Shown piece by piece: positions 23,560 through 38,000 of a stretch of 64,000 nucleotides of DNA (its first letter is position 1; every line of letters starts with the position of its first letter). The notes beneath the pieces were generated by a model, which was not told the DNA's origin, did not search any database, and saw only the letters and a program-made list of their open reading frames with translations. The stretch is from Siderastrea radians (Eukaryota; Cnidaria; Anthozoa; Scleractinia; Rhizangiidae), in the NCBI GenBank assembly GCA_964017195.1, contig OZ024896.1, positions 34,075,307 to 34,139,306 on the forward strand, written 5' to 3'. The position numbers and the translations under genes are program-made.

Positions 23560-24085
23560 TGCATCTTCATTGCCCGTCCCGGGATGAAACAGGGATGATC
23601 CCGGGATCACGGGACGAAAGTCATCTCGCCCGCGATGAACATCATCCCACCCGAGAAAAAATTCAGTCAAGAATAGTGAAGCTCGACTTATGAGGTAGAC
23701 ACGTCAAAAAAGGAACAAAAAGCAATCGTAAATATTCCGGATGAACTCACATTACTCTATATATTCACCTGTACATTAAAAACGAGGTGTAAATAAGTGA
23801 CTGTCAGTAATGCCTGTTAGCAGGAGCCATATCGGGGACCCGATTATGGCTCCTGCGATTGGATAGAAAGGCGAAAGTTTGAACTGTTTATTTTACGCGG
23901 GGTGACATCCATCTCAGGAAGACTGTTAACTTGGAATTTTTCTTTGCGTTTCATCCCGAAAAAACGATGCTGGTGCTTCGGACAGGGTTAAAATCATCCC
24001 GGGATATGGGCTCAGAAACTATGTAAACAGCAATAAGGAACTCGTCCCGCGATCATTTACGTCCCGGGATGAAAATGACTCTCAC
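23560..24085. mobile_element. Element with TCCCGGGATGA inverted motifs
   Basis: GTCCCGGGATGAAACAGGGA and GATCCCGGGATCACGGGACG at the left are echoed by AAATCATCCCGGGATATGGG and CGTCCCGGGATGAAAATGAC at the right. No ORF is recognised. The boundaries are approximate. Confidence 0.4.
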
Positions 24086-25933
24086 ATGAGAGTCAGATGA
24101 CTCCATGATAAGCTGTGTTTGCATTTCCTTTATTTCCTTTCCTTTTTATACTGTCGCTGAAGACCGCTAAAGCCATCCCTTTTGCCACATGGACCCAAGA
24201 CCGATCATATCCTGCCGGTCTTAGACGGACATGAAAGCTGTCCCCGCAAGCGAAGACGGAAACGTTTTTGTGTAAACTTTGATCGCATTTAGGATGTTTT
24301 TCTAAATGCTTCCTCATAAAACGACAACGCAAAAAAATCCTGGATTAAATGTTGTGTTTCCGCAAATGACAAACTGCTTGCATGTGCACGAAAGAAGAAA
24401 ACTATTTTGGAAGGCGCTCCGCCGCACCATACAGTGTTTTCTTGCGTTTGCAGTAGTAAATACTGTTATGACATACAAAAGTGAATGGCAAAAACAGTAA
24501 ATAGGGTTGATTTTTGATCTTATGACTGAAAGAATTAGAATCAATTGAAAACCATTACTAAACAGACTACTTTTAGTTTTGTTTTTAGCTCTTCTGTAAT
24601 GCATGGAATGTATGGAAAGATAACAAAAGTGACTAATTTCTTATTAACCTCTCGACCCATTTGAACTCGATCTACTGATTTATGCTTTTTTGCCATTGTG
24701 GATTTGCCAAAGTCTAGCCGTGGTTATCGCGTTGGAAGTTCGATCCTAAAGATCGATTCTGGACGCAGCTCTAGTCGTGTAGTTTCATTACACAGTCTAG
24801 ACAAGAAACTTTTCGAATATAAGGAAATGCTGGATGGGGTCACATGCGCTGAGTTCGTTATTCCAATCAAGTAGGTGTGGCAGAAATGATACTCCTAGTC
24901 TTGATCTTAGTCCTCAAGAATCTATTAAGTAAGTCTTACGACATATTTGACATAAATTCACAACAAGCTCAAAAAAATAATTAGATTAAAAACACTCATG
25001 ACGTGTTCAATGAAAAGTTTATACGTACGATCAAATCGCCATGTCTCATGGTAATGTCGAATGTTTGATCACGATGAGAGCACATGTACACTGTGTAATT
25101 TTAATTTTTCGGTGTTTGTTATTATATTTTTACTGATATAAATACTGATAACGAAGGAATTTTATGATACGAAAATCCAAAAAAAATGAGTAGCTTGTGC
25201 TACGTCTGTAAAAGTGGTTAAACTAGTCGCAAACTGAAAAACCCTTCAATTTTTTAACTTATCGTTGTGAAGGTTCTTTTCGTTTTCTGATCAGTGAATT
25301 ACTTTTCCTTTCTTGCCTATTAAAGTAGAATGTACAACATCAAAGTTTTCGCTTCCTGCTTCCGGTCAAGTTAAATCCAAATCATGTATTCAAAGTGCGA
25401 GATCCCCTCGTTTCATTTCACAGTTTTGCAGATGTCGGATTTTTAGTTTGGTTTAATCACTGTTGAAAAGGCCAACGTTCATTACATTTGATAGACTGAG
25501 GGTTCGACCGTTAATTCCTGAAGAAACAAATCTACAAAAATGCTAAATCTTGAAATTCGTACTTAGACCACGAAGAGCACGTGGCTTCGTGTAGTCCCGC
25601 GTGATTTCTCGCAAATGTGTGGCTGAGCATTTTACAACCTGCTGCAAAAAATCTGTATTCGAAGTCGCTAAGACGCCAAATGGCATCATGAAAACAGAAT
25701 GTATCGTGGAACATTGCTTATTTTTTCTGGTTTAATGAGATAAAATGCTATCAGTGTTCAGATTTCAGACATTTTTTTCGCAACCCTCGCAAACAGTTCA
25801 CCTGTCGGGTTGCGCGCCATATGACGTCAAGTGGCGTGATACTCAGCCGAGAGTGGTATGCAAATTTCATGCAAATTCCGCTTCATTGAACATCCACGCT
25901 TTGTACAACAGAGTTAAGCAGAGACGATCGAGG

Positions 25934-26009
25934 ATGGTATTGGGAGCCGGCTCACTCCGTTTCTTCGGAGTATTATGGATAGTTTTATTGCATCAGAGAA
26001 TTGTGTCAG
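25934..26009 (+). CDS. LDLR-like exon 1: signal peptide
   Basis: [20 protein letters not shown] followed by QRIVS; a hydrophobic h-region, then the donor TCAG/GTAGGG in phase 1. The in-frame ORF extends upstream to an ATG at 25745, but that extension is basic and not signal-like. Confidence 0.85.
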
Positions 26010-29000
26010 GTAGGGACATATATCTTCCTTTATTTCCTGTAAGATTAGGCCGGTTTCACTCCGAGATTGGTTCAAAATTTAGCGTAAAACGTAAAACTAC
26101 CGTTTATCGAAGCCGCCGTCAGTGGCATACACCTGAGCAAAACTTTCGCTTTTTTCAAGAGGCTTTACATCGAAAAGTTAACATTGAACGAAAAAAGGAA
26201 GCTATCAGTAGTTACCAGCAGAATTTTGCAAGAGTTGATGATTAAGAGAACTTTTCAAACCAGAAATCTTTGGCCTACGTTCATAGTACAGTTACTATGA
26301 ATATTTTACAGTGTGAAGGAGCCTTCTCACCAACTCCCCCGACACACCCTCGTTTAAAAATACACTACATTCACACCGAAAGTTCGATGTAATTTGAGTC
26401 TCTTATATGTCTTATATTTCTAGTGAATTCAGGCGTAGTTTGTAAGGGTTATTAAGGACAGAAAGGAAGCGAAATTTCACAACATTCTTTCTTGATAACA
26501 ACTGATCTTCTACCTGCGCTCACGTTGCTAGGATTTAACTGCAGTTCAGCGCAGTTCAGATGCGATAACCAACGCTGTGTTCCGTCGAGATGGCAGTGCG
26601 ACGGCACAGATGATTGTGGAGATAATTCTGACGAAAGAGGATGCCGTGAGTTTTGTTTTTAAGTTTATTTTATTGAATAGCTGCGTGACTAAATTTGTCT
26701 TAAGTCTGCGCGTTGAGGCACAGCGGTTCAGCAACGAGTCGGTTTTGGCGGATGTTAAGTTCAATCCAAACCTAATTTCGCTTGTTCTGATAGTAAAACA
26801 CCTCCTTAAATTTGAAGGGTGCTTGAAAGTTAAGTCCGATGACAATTTTAGTCAAAAACACTGTCCCATTTTGTGTTTCAAGTATTTCGTGATAAAATCA
26901 AGCAATTTGAAATTCAAAATCAATAAAACACATAGCCATTCAAACGCATCGTAAAGTTTATTGACCAAGTGTCTCGTATTGTTCATATATACTCGAGAAG
27001 AAGACAGACTTAAAATATAAATTCGTCAAAATCAACGTCTGTAGGGCCCAAGTAGAATGTAAAAATGTTTACATGATGTGGAAATTAACGAACTAATTCC
27101 CTGGCTTAGTTAAATTCTCTCGGGAAATTTACTTCGGCGCCACAAAAGTAAACTGAGTATTCGACTATTCGCTTTTTCGTGGAGGAAATTTGGTAAAATC
27201 TCTTGATGAAGAGCATTTTTATTTTACACCAAACCTATGAGTATTGAATTCAATTCTTTATCTTTCAGAGGACTGGAAAAATACAAAATTCGTGGTTATA
27301 TTTCCGTGGTTCGTTACACTCGCTCTCCTCGGCGCCATTGTTTGGGGGACTGTTTGGGGGTAATTCGTAGGCGTGTCAAGATGGCGTTCGCTGATTGGTC
27401 AAAAGTTTTCATTCACGAATTTGCATGTTGGTGAACTACGTAGACAGATATTTAATAGTTCCTGTGTGATATTTGCACTGAATACGCAGTGGTTAACCTG
27501 AAAACCTGGGAGAATCTTGAGGTTCTAAGAAATCTACGCTTTAGCGAAGTTATGTGTGAAATTTGATCTTGATAGAGCGGATTTCAGAAAAGCGAAATTA
27601 GGCATAAATAAAAACATCGAAACCTACGACGTTGAATTCTTTCACGCTAGAATCCAGACGATCGAACCGACGACCTTTCACATAATTTTTTGGAATTTGA
27701 TCAAGAAATTGTCAGAGGGCTGTCTTGGTCTGTTTGTTTACATCATTCGAATGTAGTGTTTTGATCGATATGTTTTGAGTCGTTTCTTGGCAACATATCT
27801 CTTGGAATTTCACAATAACGACGTATTAAATTAAAGGTCCCTCCTCGGTACATTACAGGGGAATCCTTTTGTAGTTATAAATAGCTGTCAATAGTATATT
27901 CGAGAATTAATCCCATTGTGTTCATTTAAGTATACCAAGAATGTTTATGTTCTTGAACTGCATATTACAACTGCGTCGTAACTTGTTTTAGAAGATCTAT
28001 TTGTCCAGCTAAGCGGCGCAATCCGCGTACATATCTTGCTTTGGGTTTTCATAACAAGAATGTAATGCCTGGAAAACGTTTTGTTTATACGGTAGCTTAA
28101 AATTGCTTTATGTTATGCAACTAAATCTGAGTTATTAAAACAAAGGACTGAAGTAAATTTGTGTTCTGTTACAACATGTTTTAAAAGACACAGCCATAAC
28201 AAACAGCTGATCTTCGTGAGTGTGTTAACGCGAGTTTTGCATTCTTTATTTACTATGTTTAATCGTAAGCGAAAAGAGATTAGAAGTCACGCTCCTCGAA
28301 AGTAAACAAAAATCAACTACCACGTTTTTGTCCATAAAATTAACTGGCGAAAACATGTTATGTTTTTTCCTATGCAGAGGGATTAGGTGGACATCACGTC
28401 TAGCTCAAACCAACCAAAAGATTCTTGATAAATTGCCAAACTACTTACTTGGTTTAATAATGGGCCAGCCAAGTTTTCAGACACTATTGTCAAAAAGGCG
28501 CAAAGTTCAAAGCAGGATTACTAAAATAAAGTATGATATATTTAAATAAGTTCCTTCCTGCTACCCGCTTCAGAAACCTGTGGACCTTGCAGAAATATTC
28601 AGCAACTGTTTTTGGACCTGTGCGGAAATTATGTAGTGAGCTTTTTTGACACTTTTTTCTTGGATTTTCACCCAACTTTTTTGTGGTGTAAAAATGTGCC
28701 TTCATTCTCATTTAGTCTGAGGTAAAATAAATGTTCTTTACGATGATCGTGATTATGTTGATGACAACTATAAAAGTGATACCTTAGATTACTGAAAACA
28801 CTCAACCATACTGCCATAAAGCTTACATTTTGGGGAGTGATAAAATGATGCAATAATGCAGAGGTCTTAAGGCAGACTTTGCATTCATAGTATCGAGGTC
28901 AATAAGTGAGTGGATATGACCAAAAACATTGGACTTCTATTTTGAGTCATGATACAAAGTCATGACATCGTGTTGTGGTCCAACTACAGTGTTCATAGCA

Positions 29001-32000
29001 TGATTATATACGGTACTTACCAGCATCTTTACTAAACTAGAAGAAAGAGGTTACTGTTGGTATTCATAAAACTGAAAAATAATGACCTTAAGTTTGCTTG
29101 GATTGATTTGAAAACCAAATTTAAGGTCACATAATATTACACTGGAACTGCTGTTTTCTTACTAAGAACTTACTAAGAATTCTCACTTGTTGAAATGAGC
29201 CACACTATATTTGTTCAAAAGAAACTGTTCTGGATTAGATTTTGTCAGCTTGACAAAAGTGAAGTTAACTGTTCCACAGACACTGCATTGGGTTTAATTC
29301 ATCTTATTTTCTGTATTACATTTCAGGAGAAATATTTGTTTTTTGTAAGACAAATTACGGTATTCTTCATTTGAAAAGCACAGTACCATTATGTTCAAAA
29401 TCACTTCTGTGTCTTTTTTAATTGTCAGTTGATTTTTTTATCATCGTTTCTTCGTTATCGCCAGCATCTCATCGTAGCACTGAAAAACTGCTAGAAATAA
29501 AGAAAAGAGACAAAAAAGAACGAAAACTTGACAATAACTTGAAAGCCGTATTCCCAAAAGTAACTCAGTTGATACAAAGTTAGCCACAGAAAGCTATATA
29601 ATCAAAGGAGTACGTAATTATAAGTTCTTCGGTTTTATTGTCTTTTATTTTTTACGTTCTTTAAGACCTGGGATGCGTTGAAAAGTTTATAATGTGGTCT
29701 TTATCGAAAAACTTTAACTTTGACCCTTTGATATTTCTTCTTAGCTAAACTTGGCAATATAAGTACTTTGTATGTACTTAACTAAACCCAGGAATGCCAA
29801 ACAACAAATACTGTTCTGATTCGGAAAGGAACTTTCACAAAGTTCAAAATCAGTGTCTGATATTCTGATTTCTAAAAAGGTGATTCTAAACATTAACAGA
29901 CTGTTAAAAACAAAAACAACTTTCTGACAATTAAGAAGAGAGTCTCTTGGCTTCAAACTGGTTCATTCCGATCTCATTAAGTCCATTATTTGAAGGGTTT
30001 GGACTTTAAAATATGTTAGGTACAATTTACGCACTTTCATCCGAGGTCGCATATTCTTCATAAAGTTCATGTGACACAATTTGCAAGTGTTCAGTCTGAT
30101 ATTTTGCTTACCTTTGGTCGAACTTTCAAATGCCCGACAATCTTTGTATTTTATACCAATATCTTTTTTCACATGTAGCTTCTTGTTTGTTACGCATACC
30201 TATGTTCCGCAAAAGCCAGATTTTGTTACAGATCCCCGGAAATAATTGTTATCTGCTTTCAATGTGAGCTGGTCAGGGCCTTTTCTTTTTTGCGTGCAGA
30301 GTGATCCCTTTCATTACTTCATTTATTACTCCAAACCCGACTTCGCAATTCAAAGATGTTGCACACATAGGTTCATATTTGACCTAGTGCGTTTATTGTT
30401 ACAACTGATGTTCCTAAATAACAACAGGCCTGGTGTTAAAATATTGAAAACTTTTATCAGTGTTTAATTGGTTGAATCGTTACGTGATCAGATAAACTGG
30501 CGAATGGATACATTTTAATTATCGTCTACAGTTATCCGTGAGATAAGAACGTAATGATCAAAAGTTGTCCACCTAATAAACGCGTGCATTTCCAGTCTTT
30601 CATCTTTGAACTGAGCGACCGACGCCTGATACAAAGAATCAATCACCAGATTGAAAACAATTTAAGGTCTTATTTTTTTTTTGGTTAGTGGAAAATAAAC
30701 AACGGTCGTTTCACTTTTGAATTCCAATTTTTACGTTCTTTGTAACCCCTTTCCGCAGTTTGTGTAATGTCTTTGTTGTGAAATCACAAAACAATACGGT
30801 TGGAATTTGAACTGTTTGAAGCATTCCCCTTTGTGTATTTTAAGTGGACTCTAGTTGATATCTTTTCAATTCCATCTTTGCTTCTTTCAAACCGCAGACA
30901 TCTTCAGTTGGCTATTTGAGCTGCAATAGTGCTGACGTGAAGATACTTCTTACAGAGTATCACTGACCTCTGTTAATTAATATGCTTATTGCGCTTGAGG
31001 TATCTTGCAGTATTAAAAATAGCGTAAACGTCTATCAATCAATGACAGTTGCGCCCTATGATCACGATATTTTTCATATTTCTTTTTGTAAACATGCCAG
31101 TATTATCATATGGAAAGCACGCGAACTACCGTCTGAAATTTCCACGCACACGCGCGACGTAGCGTGACGTGTTTCGAGACTCTATGCATGGGTGTCCGCA
31201 CGAACTGCCACTTGTTTCTCAATTACGGGGCAGCCATGTACGACTAAAAATGTGGCGTTGAAGGTAATTATTGGGATAAAAGGTCACGTATTTTGAAGAG
31301 CTTTCAGTTTCGTTGTACGAAGTAACAAAAGAAGTTCATAGGCTATCGTTTTGATCGGTGAATTAATCAGCAGGATGATTCACTTGGTTGGCTGCACTAG
31401 TTGATTAGTTTTCTGGTCTTCACTCAGCTTTTAGAATGGTCTGAAAACAGTCGAAAAAATCTTAATATTTAATCTTAATATTAGGCAAGGTGCCCATGAA
31501 ATAGTTAACGTATCTCTTTGCAGCGCAAACGGCGTGACCACATTTGTAATTATTTTGCATACTTTATTGGAAATCGATTATATAAATAATCGAAATCACT
31601 TAAAGCTGCCAGGGAACCCTCATGCATGTAAGTTCATTCGTGGGTTTCTGGTGGTTTCCTGGACGCTATTTTCAAATTCTGATGGGATAATGGGTCTTCA
31701 CAAAATTAAGTGAATTAGGGGGGGCGGGGGTTACACGAACCGGTCGATTGGGCTGTTTAACGGTGCTCGATGGTTTGCGTAGGTCCCGGCAAATCAAAAA
31801 TCAACTTCGCGATCACGTGGGAAAACGTCAGCCAGTTAGCGGACGTCTCTGTGTCGCGTTACTGGGATCTCGGAAATTTTCCTTGTAATCGCGATTGCTG
31901 GGCCAACCTAGCTAAGCACAGTTTCTGTTTGTCACGTTAACAAATGGAATATAGCCTGAAAAGATAAAAAAACAGGATCTGTTAAAGTTAGAGAAAAATT

Positions 32001-35000
32001 CTACCACGATACGAAACAGCTGTTCGTGTTTTTATGATTATAATACCACTGATACCGCTTGTGAATTTTTTTAGTCATGCTTGAAGCTTTTCCTCGTCAC
32101 TGATAGGAGCGTTTTATTTCAGGTCTTCGTTTGTGCCACCCAACCAACGAATTTACGTGCGGCAACGGACAGTGTATTCCTAAAGACTGGGTGTGTGATG
32201 GTGCTAATGATTGCGGAGATGGTAGCGATGAAGCCACAGACAGTGGCCCCCGATGCCGTAAGTATTACAATTGAATCGTGCGATTTTGGTACGGTAGCTT
32301 TCTTCGATTAGATAAGGCGTGCTTCAAACGTTGAACATTACTCTGGGCCTAGGCCAAACGTCCAACGTCTCGTGTGCCGAGCCTAATGCAGATGAGCAAA
32401 AGCAATTGTATTTGCTAATTAACGTTAAGTTCGCCACATGAAAAGTTCGACGTTGAAACGGGGCGTAAGAAACTTTATTCGTGTTATCGGTATTTTTTCA
32501 TAAGCTTCTAAGGCCCAGTTCAGACGCCGTATCAAATACATTTTCGCTCCTAGGTCGTATTAAGCGGCACACTTTGCCGTACCCTGAGATTTTGGCTTGC
32601 CTAATTGAGATCTGTCGAAAAAAACTCATTTGGACACCGTACAACTGCCAAAAAACTACGTATTACTTAGTACGGCACATGAGCGGTACGGCGTCTGAAC
32701 TGGGCCTAAAAGCGCTGCGAAAAACGCGAACATTTGTTGTCAATAGAGGTTTTTTCCAAATCCTTGTTGAAGTTACCTGTCGGTTCCTACTAGCATGTGC
32801 CAGGCTCTCAGTCGGTGGCGGGGTCAGTGGAGACGAGCGAAAAAGTGGGCGAGCGAAAAACGGCTGGAAAAATGGCCTATTCTCTACCCAGCCCCCACGC
32901 CTTTTTTGCGCCAGTTTGTTTTCTTGATCCTCGATCCGCTTTTCCGACTTGAAGCCCGGAACAGGCTTGTTTCAACTTCCTAAAACACTTCTTCTGTAGC
33001 TTAAAATGCTTAAAATTCTTTTTTGAGAACATTTCCAACGAGAGAAATGAAATTCTGTGGCCTTTTATGCCTCATGGAAACCTATGAAAATCCTTTAATC
33101 CAGTCGCTCGGTTAATACGGCCAGTTGTTCGGGGATTTTCTACTGGTTTTCAAACCATACCCAAACCATTTTTTCTGGTCTGCTATGACAGATGTAAACA
33201 ACATAATGAACCAATCAAAAATCAAACAAATGCATGCGGAGTGAGGAAAACAAGTGCCTGCGAAGCATGTTTTGTGTGACACGAGTTTTTCTTTTTTTTT
33301 AACCAATCACAGAGGGTGAAAACAAACCCAAAACAAACAAGAATTATTTTCGACACCCAATTGAAAACCGCTCTCTCTACAAAAGGACAAGCCTATCGTT
33401 AAAGATGTTGCTACATTGTAAAATATGTCTTTTTTCAGAGCTTGTCTCGCAGACGTGTAGCTCCTCAGATTTCACCTGTTCTAATGGGAATTGCATTGAC
33501 GCACGACTAAGATGCGATAATGAAAATGACTGTGGTGATAACAGCGACGAACAGAATTGCAACGCCCGTAAGTGTGTTTATTTTTCGCAAGCACTTATTA
33601 CAAGTTGTAGGTCTGGGGAGAGAAAGGTGTTCCTCTGCTATTTTGTAGACAACATTTATCTATTTTAAAGTCCTGATTTTGCGACTTAAATGTTTGATTT
33701 ATGTCATCTTCTAACTTCTTTGTGTCCGGCGTTAACAGTTTTAATTTTTTCCTCTACAGCCACGTGTTCAACCACAGAGTTTCTATGTGATAACGGGAGA
33801 TGTGTGTCCCGGGATTTTGTATGCGATTTAGAAGACGATTGCGGCGACCGAAGTGATGAAAGAAATTGCAGTGAGTTGCCTCAATTGACTTTTTTGTCGA
33901 CCAAACATGTATTTAAAACTTTTGAAATTTTAACTCCAGGACAAGACAGTAAACATGGCACAACAGGAAAATATGTCTCAGTCGCTTTCATTTGAATGGT
34001 CGCATTTTAGAAACTCGTCCACTCTCAGACTTCCACGGAATCAAAAGTTAGTACTACGCCGTATCGGGGACGGGTCATTATTTGGAGGGGGGAGGGCTGG
34101 TGCAAATGGAGGGAGGCCATGTTCAAATTCTCCTGACCCTCCCCTTTGTGAAGCACATTTTTTGCTGACCGTCTCCTCCCTTATCCCCTTTGTATGACAA
34201 ACTCCCTAATATGCGTGCATAAATTTATCTGCGCCCCCCCCCCCTTTCTTTCCCCGCATAAAAATCATTGACCTTCCCCCTATTTGCACCAGCCGTCCCC
34301 CACCTCTAAATAATGACCGGTCCCCAGTATTTAAACAAGATCAGCGAAAAGAACTGCGTCGTAGCTTTCTTTGATGACACTTTAGACATTTTTCCACAAA
34401 CCTCAAAAGTTTGAACCACCTTGTACAGCATAATGAACAGGGTGCCGCATAAACTCAGTCTCAAAAGTCAGAATCATCTTGTACAGCATAAAATAGAGTA
34501 CCACAGGAAAGTACTGCTCATTAGCTTTCATCTGAATGGTCACACTTTAGGATTTCATCCACAGACTCAAAAGTTAAAACCACCTTGTACAGCATAATAA
34601 ACAGCACCACAGGAAAGTACTGCTCAGTACCTTTGATTTGAATGGTCACACTTTAGGATTTCATCCACAGACTCAAAAGTTAGAACCACCTTGTACAGCA
34701 TAATAAACAGCACCACAGGAAAGTACTGCTCAGTAACTTTGATTTGAATGGTCACACTTTAGGATTTCATACACAGACTCAAAAGTTAGAGCCACCTTGT
34801 GCAGCATAATAAACAGCACGACAGTAAAGTACTGCTCAGTAGCTTTCAGTGAATGGTCACACTTAAGGATTTCACCCACATACTCAAAAGTTAGAGCCAG
34901 CTTGTACAGCATAATAAACAGTACCACAAGAAAGTACTGCTCAGTGGCTTCGGTTGAACGATTACACTTTAGGATTTCATGCACAGTCTGGAAGGTTAGA

Positions 35001-38000
35001 ACGGGTTAGGACTATGAAAGGCTGACTCACTGAGTGAACAGGTTCAAGCAAAACGTTTTACACTGCTGGAAAGACATGTGTCATTCGAACCATTTTAATC
35101 ACTGTGTCTTGTTTTGTTCTGCAATCACAGGGCGAACGACTTGCGACCCATCACAGTTCCGATGTGTGAATAGCGGAATGTGTATCCGTGGTCGGTACAG
35201 ATGCGATGGAAGGCTTGATTGCGGGGATGGCTCAGACGAGGCAGGCTGTAACACTAGTAAGCGTTGTCGGTGTCTACTTTATCTAAGCGTTAACACGTGA
35301 CACGAAGAAATGAGCTTCAGTTTTAAATTAGCTTTAATTACAGTGAGGATTTTTAACGTAACGTTATCTATGGCTATTGAATAATGAACTTTAAACATAC
35401 ATTTTAAATTTGAAATATCTAAGAAAACAAAATCAGAAATTAGGTACCGTTTTTAACGTTTCAGTTTCCAAGAACGCAAAAATCAAAATTGGAATACTGG
35501 TTTACAAGTTTCGATTTCCAAGAAAACAAAAATCAGATTATGAATATCTATTTCAAAGAAATGATAAATTCCTATCACGCACGTAACGTCCTAACGATAT
35601 TCTTTATTTTGTTCGTCAGCTACAACCAGACCTACCCCACCCCCGCCAAAATGTCGGAGAAACGAATGGTTGTGTACCGACAGAAGCAAGTGTATTCACC
35701 GGAAGTGGATTTGTGACGGAGCATCCGACTGTAATGACGGAAGTGATGAGTCTAGTTGTGGTGAGCATACATTTATTGTTTTTAGCTGGGTTTGTAGCAT
35801 TCGTTATGTACTGACTTGACGAATTTGGTTTCAACTTTCAGGAAACATCGGTTGCACTTCGGAAGAGTTTACCTGCGATAATCAAAAGTGTATTCCCTCG
35901 AAACAACGTTGCGATGGCAACGATGACTGTGGTGACGACAGCGATGAAAGGGATTGTCGTAAGTATATTTTTCATTTTGCACAGGAAAACCAAGCAAATA
36001 GCGATTCAGAGGGACACCACACACACCTAACTCTGTACAGGACTTCAAAGATAGATAGATTAGATAAATTTATTTATACTCGAAATTATGGAGCTTATTA
36101 GGCTCCTAGCTTAGATAGCTAATGAATCGAGTAAAATAAATAAAATACAATACTCAAAAAAAGTGTTTGCGGTGAAGTTCGGAGATAATAATAAATAAAA
36201 AAAGTATAAAAACAGCATAATACAACCTTGCACAGGACATCCATGTATGCAACTTTGCACAGGCTAACCTAAATTTTGACTTTGTCTAGCACCACTTTGC
36301 ACCAGGAGCAAAAAATATCATACCCCGATTGTTTGTTTTGGTGGCCACGAAGCCTCCATCTTACGTATGGTTCATCCACAGATTTGAAGCTATTACTACA
36401 TAACATACCTCAAATCCACAGACTTGAAAGCTATTACGACGTACCATAGTTACGACTCTGGAAGCTAAAGAGTAACGCATCTCATGTTTTTCTATCCACT
36501 TTACAAATTGAACTCAAAATGTAAACCAATTTCAATTTAAAAAAGAGTAAAAACAATTGCAACCGTTAGTAAAGCTTGATTCATTCATTAAACTGTCAAT
36601 TAATTTCAAATAGCCGCCTCGTGAAAATAAAATTCATTCCATTTCAGTCTCATCTGCGTTTTAACCCTCGCGTCAGTTAAACGTAATCCAATTAATGATA
36701 AACATGTGTAGCTTGCTTAAAATTCAGTAAAGCGCCACAAATCAAGACGGTAGCCCATAATAATGAAGTACTGCACTGCTTTATCCTAATGCTGTGTAAC
36801 TAGAGTTCGTAATCACTTGAGATTTGTACGGCGGTAGAGACAACAGTCCACTATCTGCATCATTTCATTCCGTTCGCAAAACTTGGCATGGTATTTTGTC
36901 GAAATTTCTGTACGCTTTATTCTCATTTTTGTTCTCTTTTTTTTGCGTTGTAACAAAGCCATTCTCCGATTCTAAATTAATTACACTTGCATGTTTCCTT
37001 AGTGCGAGAAGTTTCTCAGCCGGCTTCGTTTTGGCTGAAGTATTCTCTGCACCATGCAACACTGATTAACGCTCCCCTAATTTGCATCAAATTGAAACCT
37101 TGTATTCTTATGTTCTACTGAGTTAAATATTCTTAGCTTGCACTAGGTTATTCTGGTGTTGTGCGAATTCATCCTTTGCTTGTAGCAATTTATTTTATTT
37201 TGCACTTCTACTAATTTATTCTGAACTTGTAGTAATTTATTCTGGACTTGTTCTAATTTATACTGAGCTGTACTAATTTATTCTGGGCTACTGTCTTCAA
37301 ACCCAGCTACACCAACCCCGTCTGTTACCACTGCGACCCCAACAACTCTAACGCCGCCGCGGTCGGAACCAACTCCTGAGTCGGAAAATAGTAAGTACTG
37401 CGCATGCCATAAGAAATGACTTGAAAAGAAAAAAAACCCGAGATATCTCAAATAATGCAATCTTCAACTTAATATCGCTGTACGTGATGACGTAGTTGTT
37501 TTGAGATCGCAAGTGTTTCTGGGAATTTTGTGAGAACGTTTTGTTTCGTTTTGAGAGGCCATCTTGTAAGGAATGTGAAGCCTAAGTAGTTTCTCGTGTT
37601 TCTTCGCGGAATCGAGCTGTAAATGATGTGATATTCCTGAAGTGGAGCGCACAGACCCTGAACAAAATACAGTCCTCGAAATGTTCTTGTACAATCGCGA
37701 AACAGATGTAATAAATGATAAGTAAACAAATCGACTGCTGTGTCAAATGGAACTGCTAAATGGTGTAAAAAATAAACAGCACTTAGACCGTACCTAAAAG
37801 CATTTTAAAAAAGCTTTAAAGCTACTTCTAAATAAGTCAATTTTAGAAGCGAACTGTTTAAGCCTTCTGAACAGTGCTGACAGTAAACGATGCTGAAACA
37901 CTAGGGTGGACCAGTTTAACCGTTTGTTAGCGCTCTTTCAGTCATCTACCCTACGAGTTTACCTACAATAAAAAGATGTTCCATTTTTCGTGAAAGACAA

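Larger units (their letters stand above)
18401..25933. other. Gene-poor region between BRIX1 and the LDLR-like gene
   Basis: No exon with a recognisable product is found on either strand. Contents: an imperfect ~140-bp duplication (CCAATAAACCTTGCCAC at about 20490 and 20632), poly-T runs, a GC-rich CpG patch near 22490-22560, inverted copies of the dispersed 106-bp repeat (23280-23510), and an element rich in GTCCCGGGATGA (about 23560-24085). The LDLR-like promoter and any 5' UTR exons should lie in its right part. Confidence 0.5.

Noticed and set aside
25745..26245. 166-residue unspliced ORF
   Set aside because: Its middle is the LDLR-like signal-peptide exon; a good donor at 26010 ends the exon and the rest is intron.
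34730..34984. Minus-strand ORF with repeated EILKCDHS segments
   Set aside because: It is the 106-bp satellite read in an open frame, not a gene.
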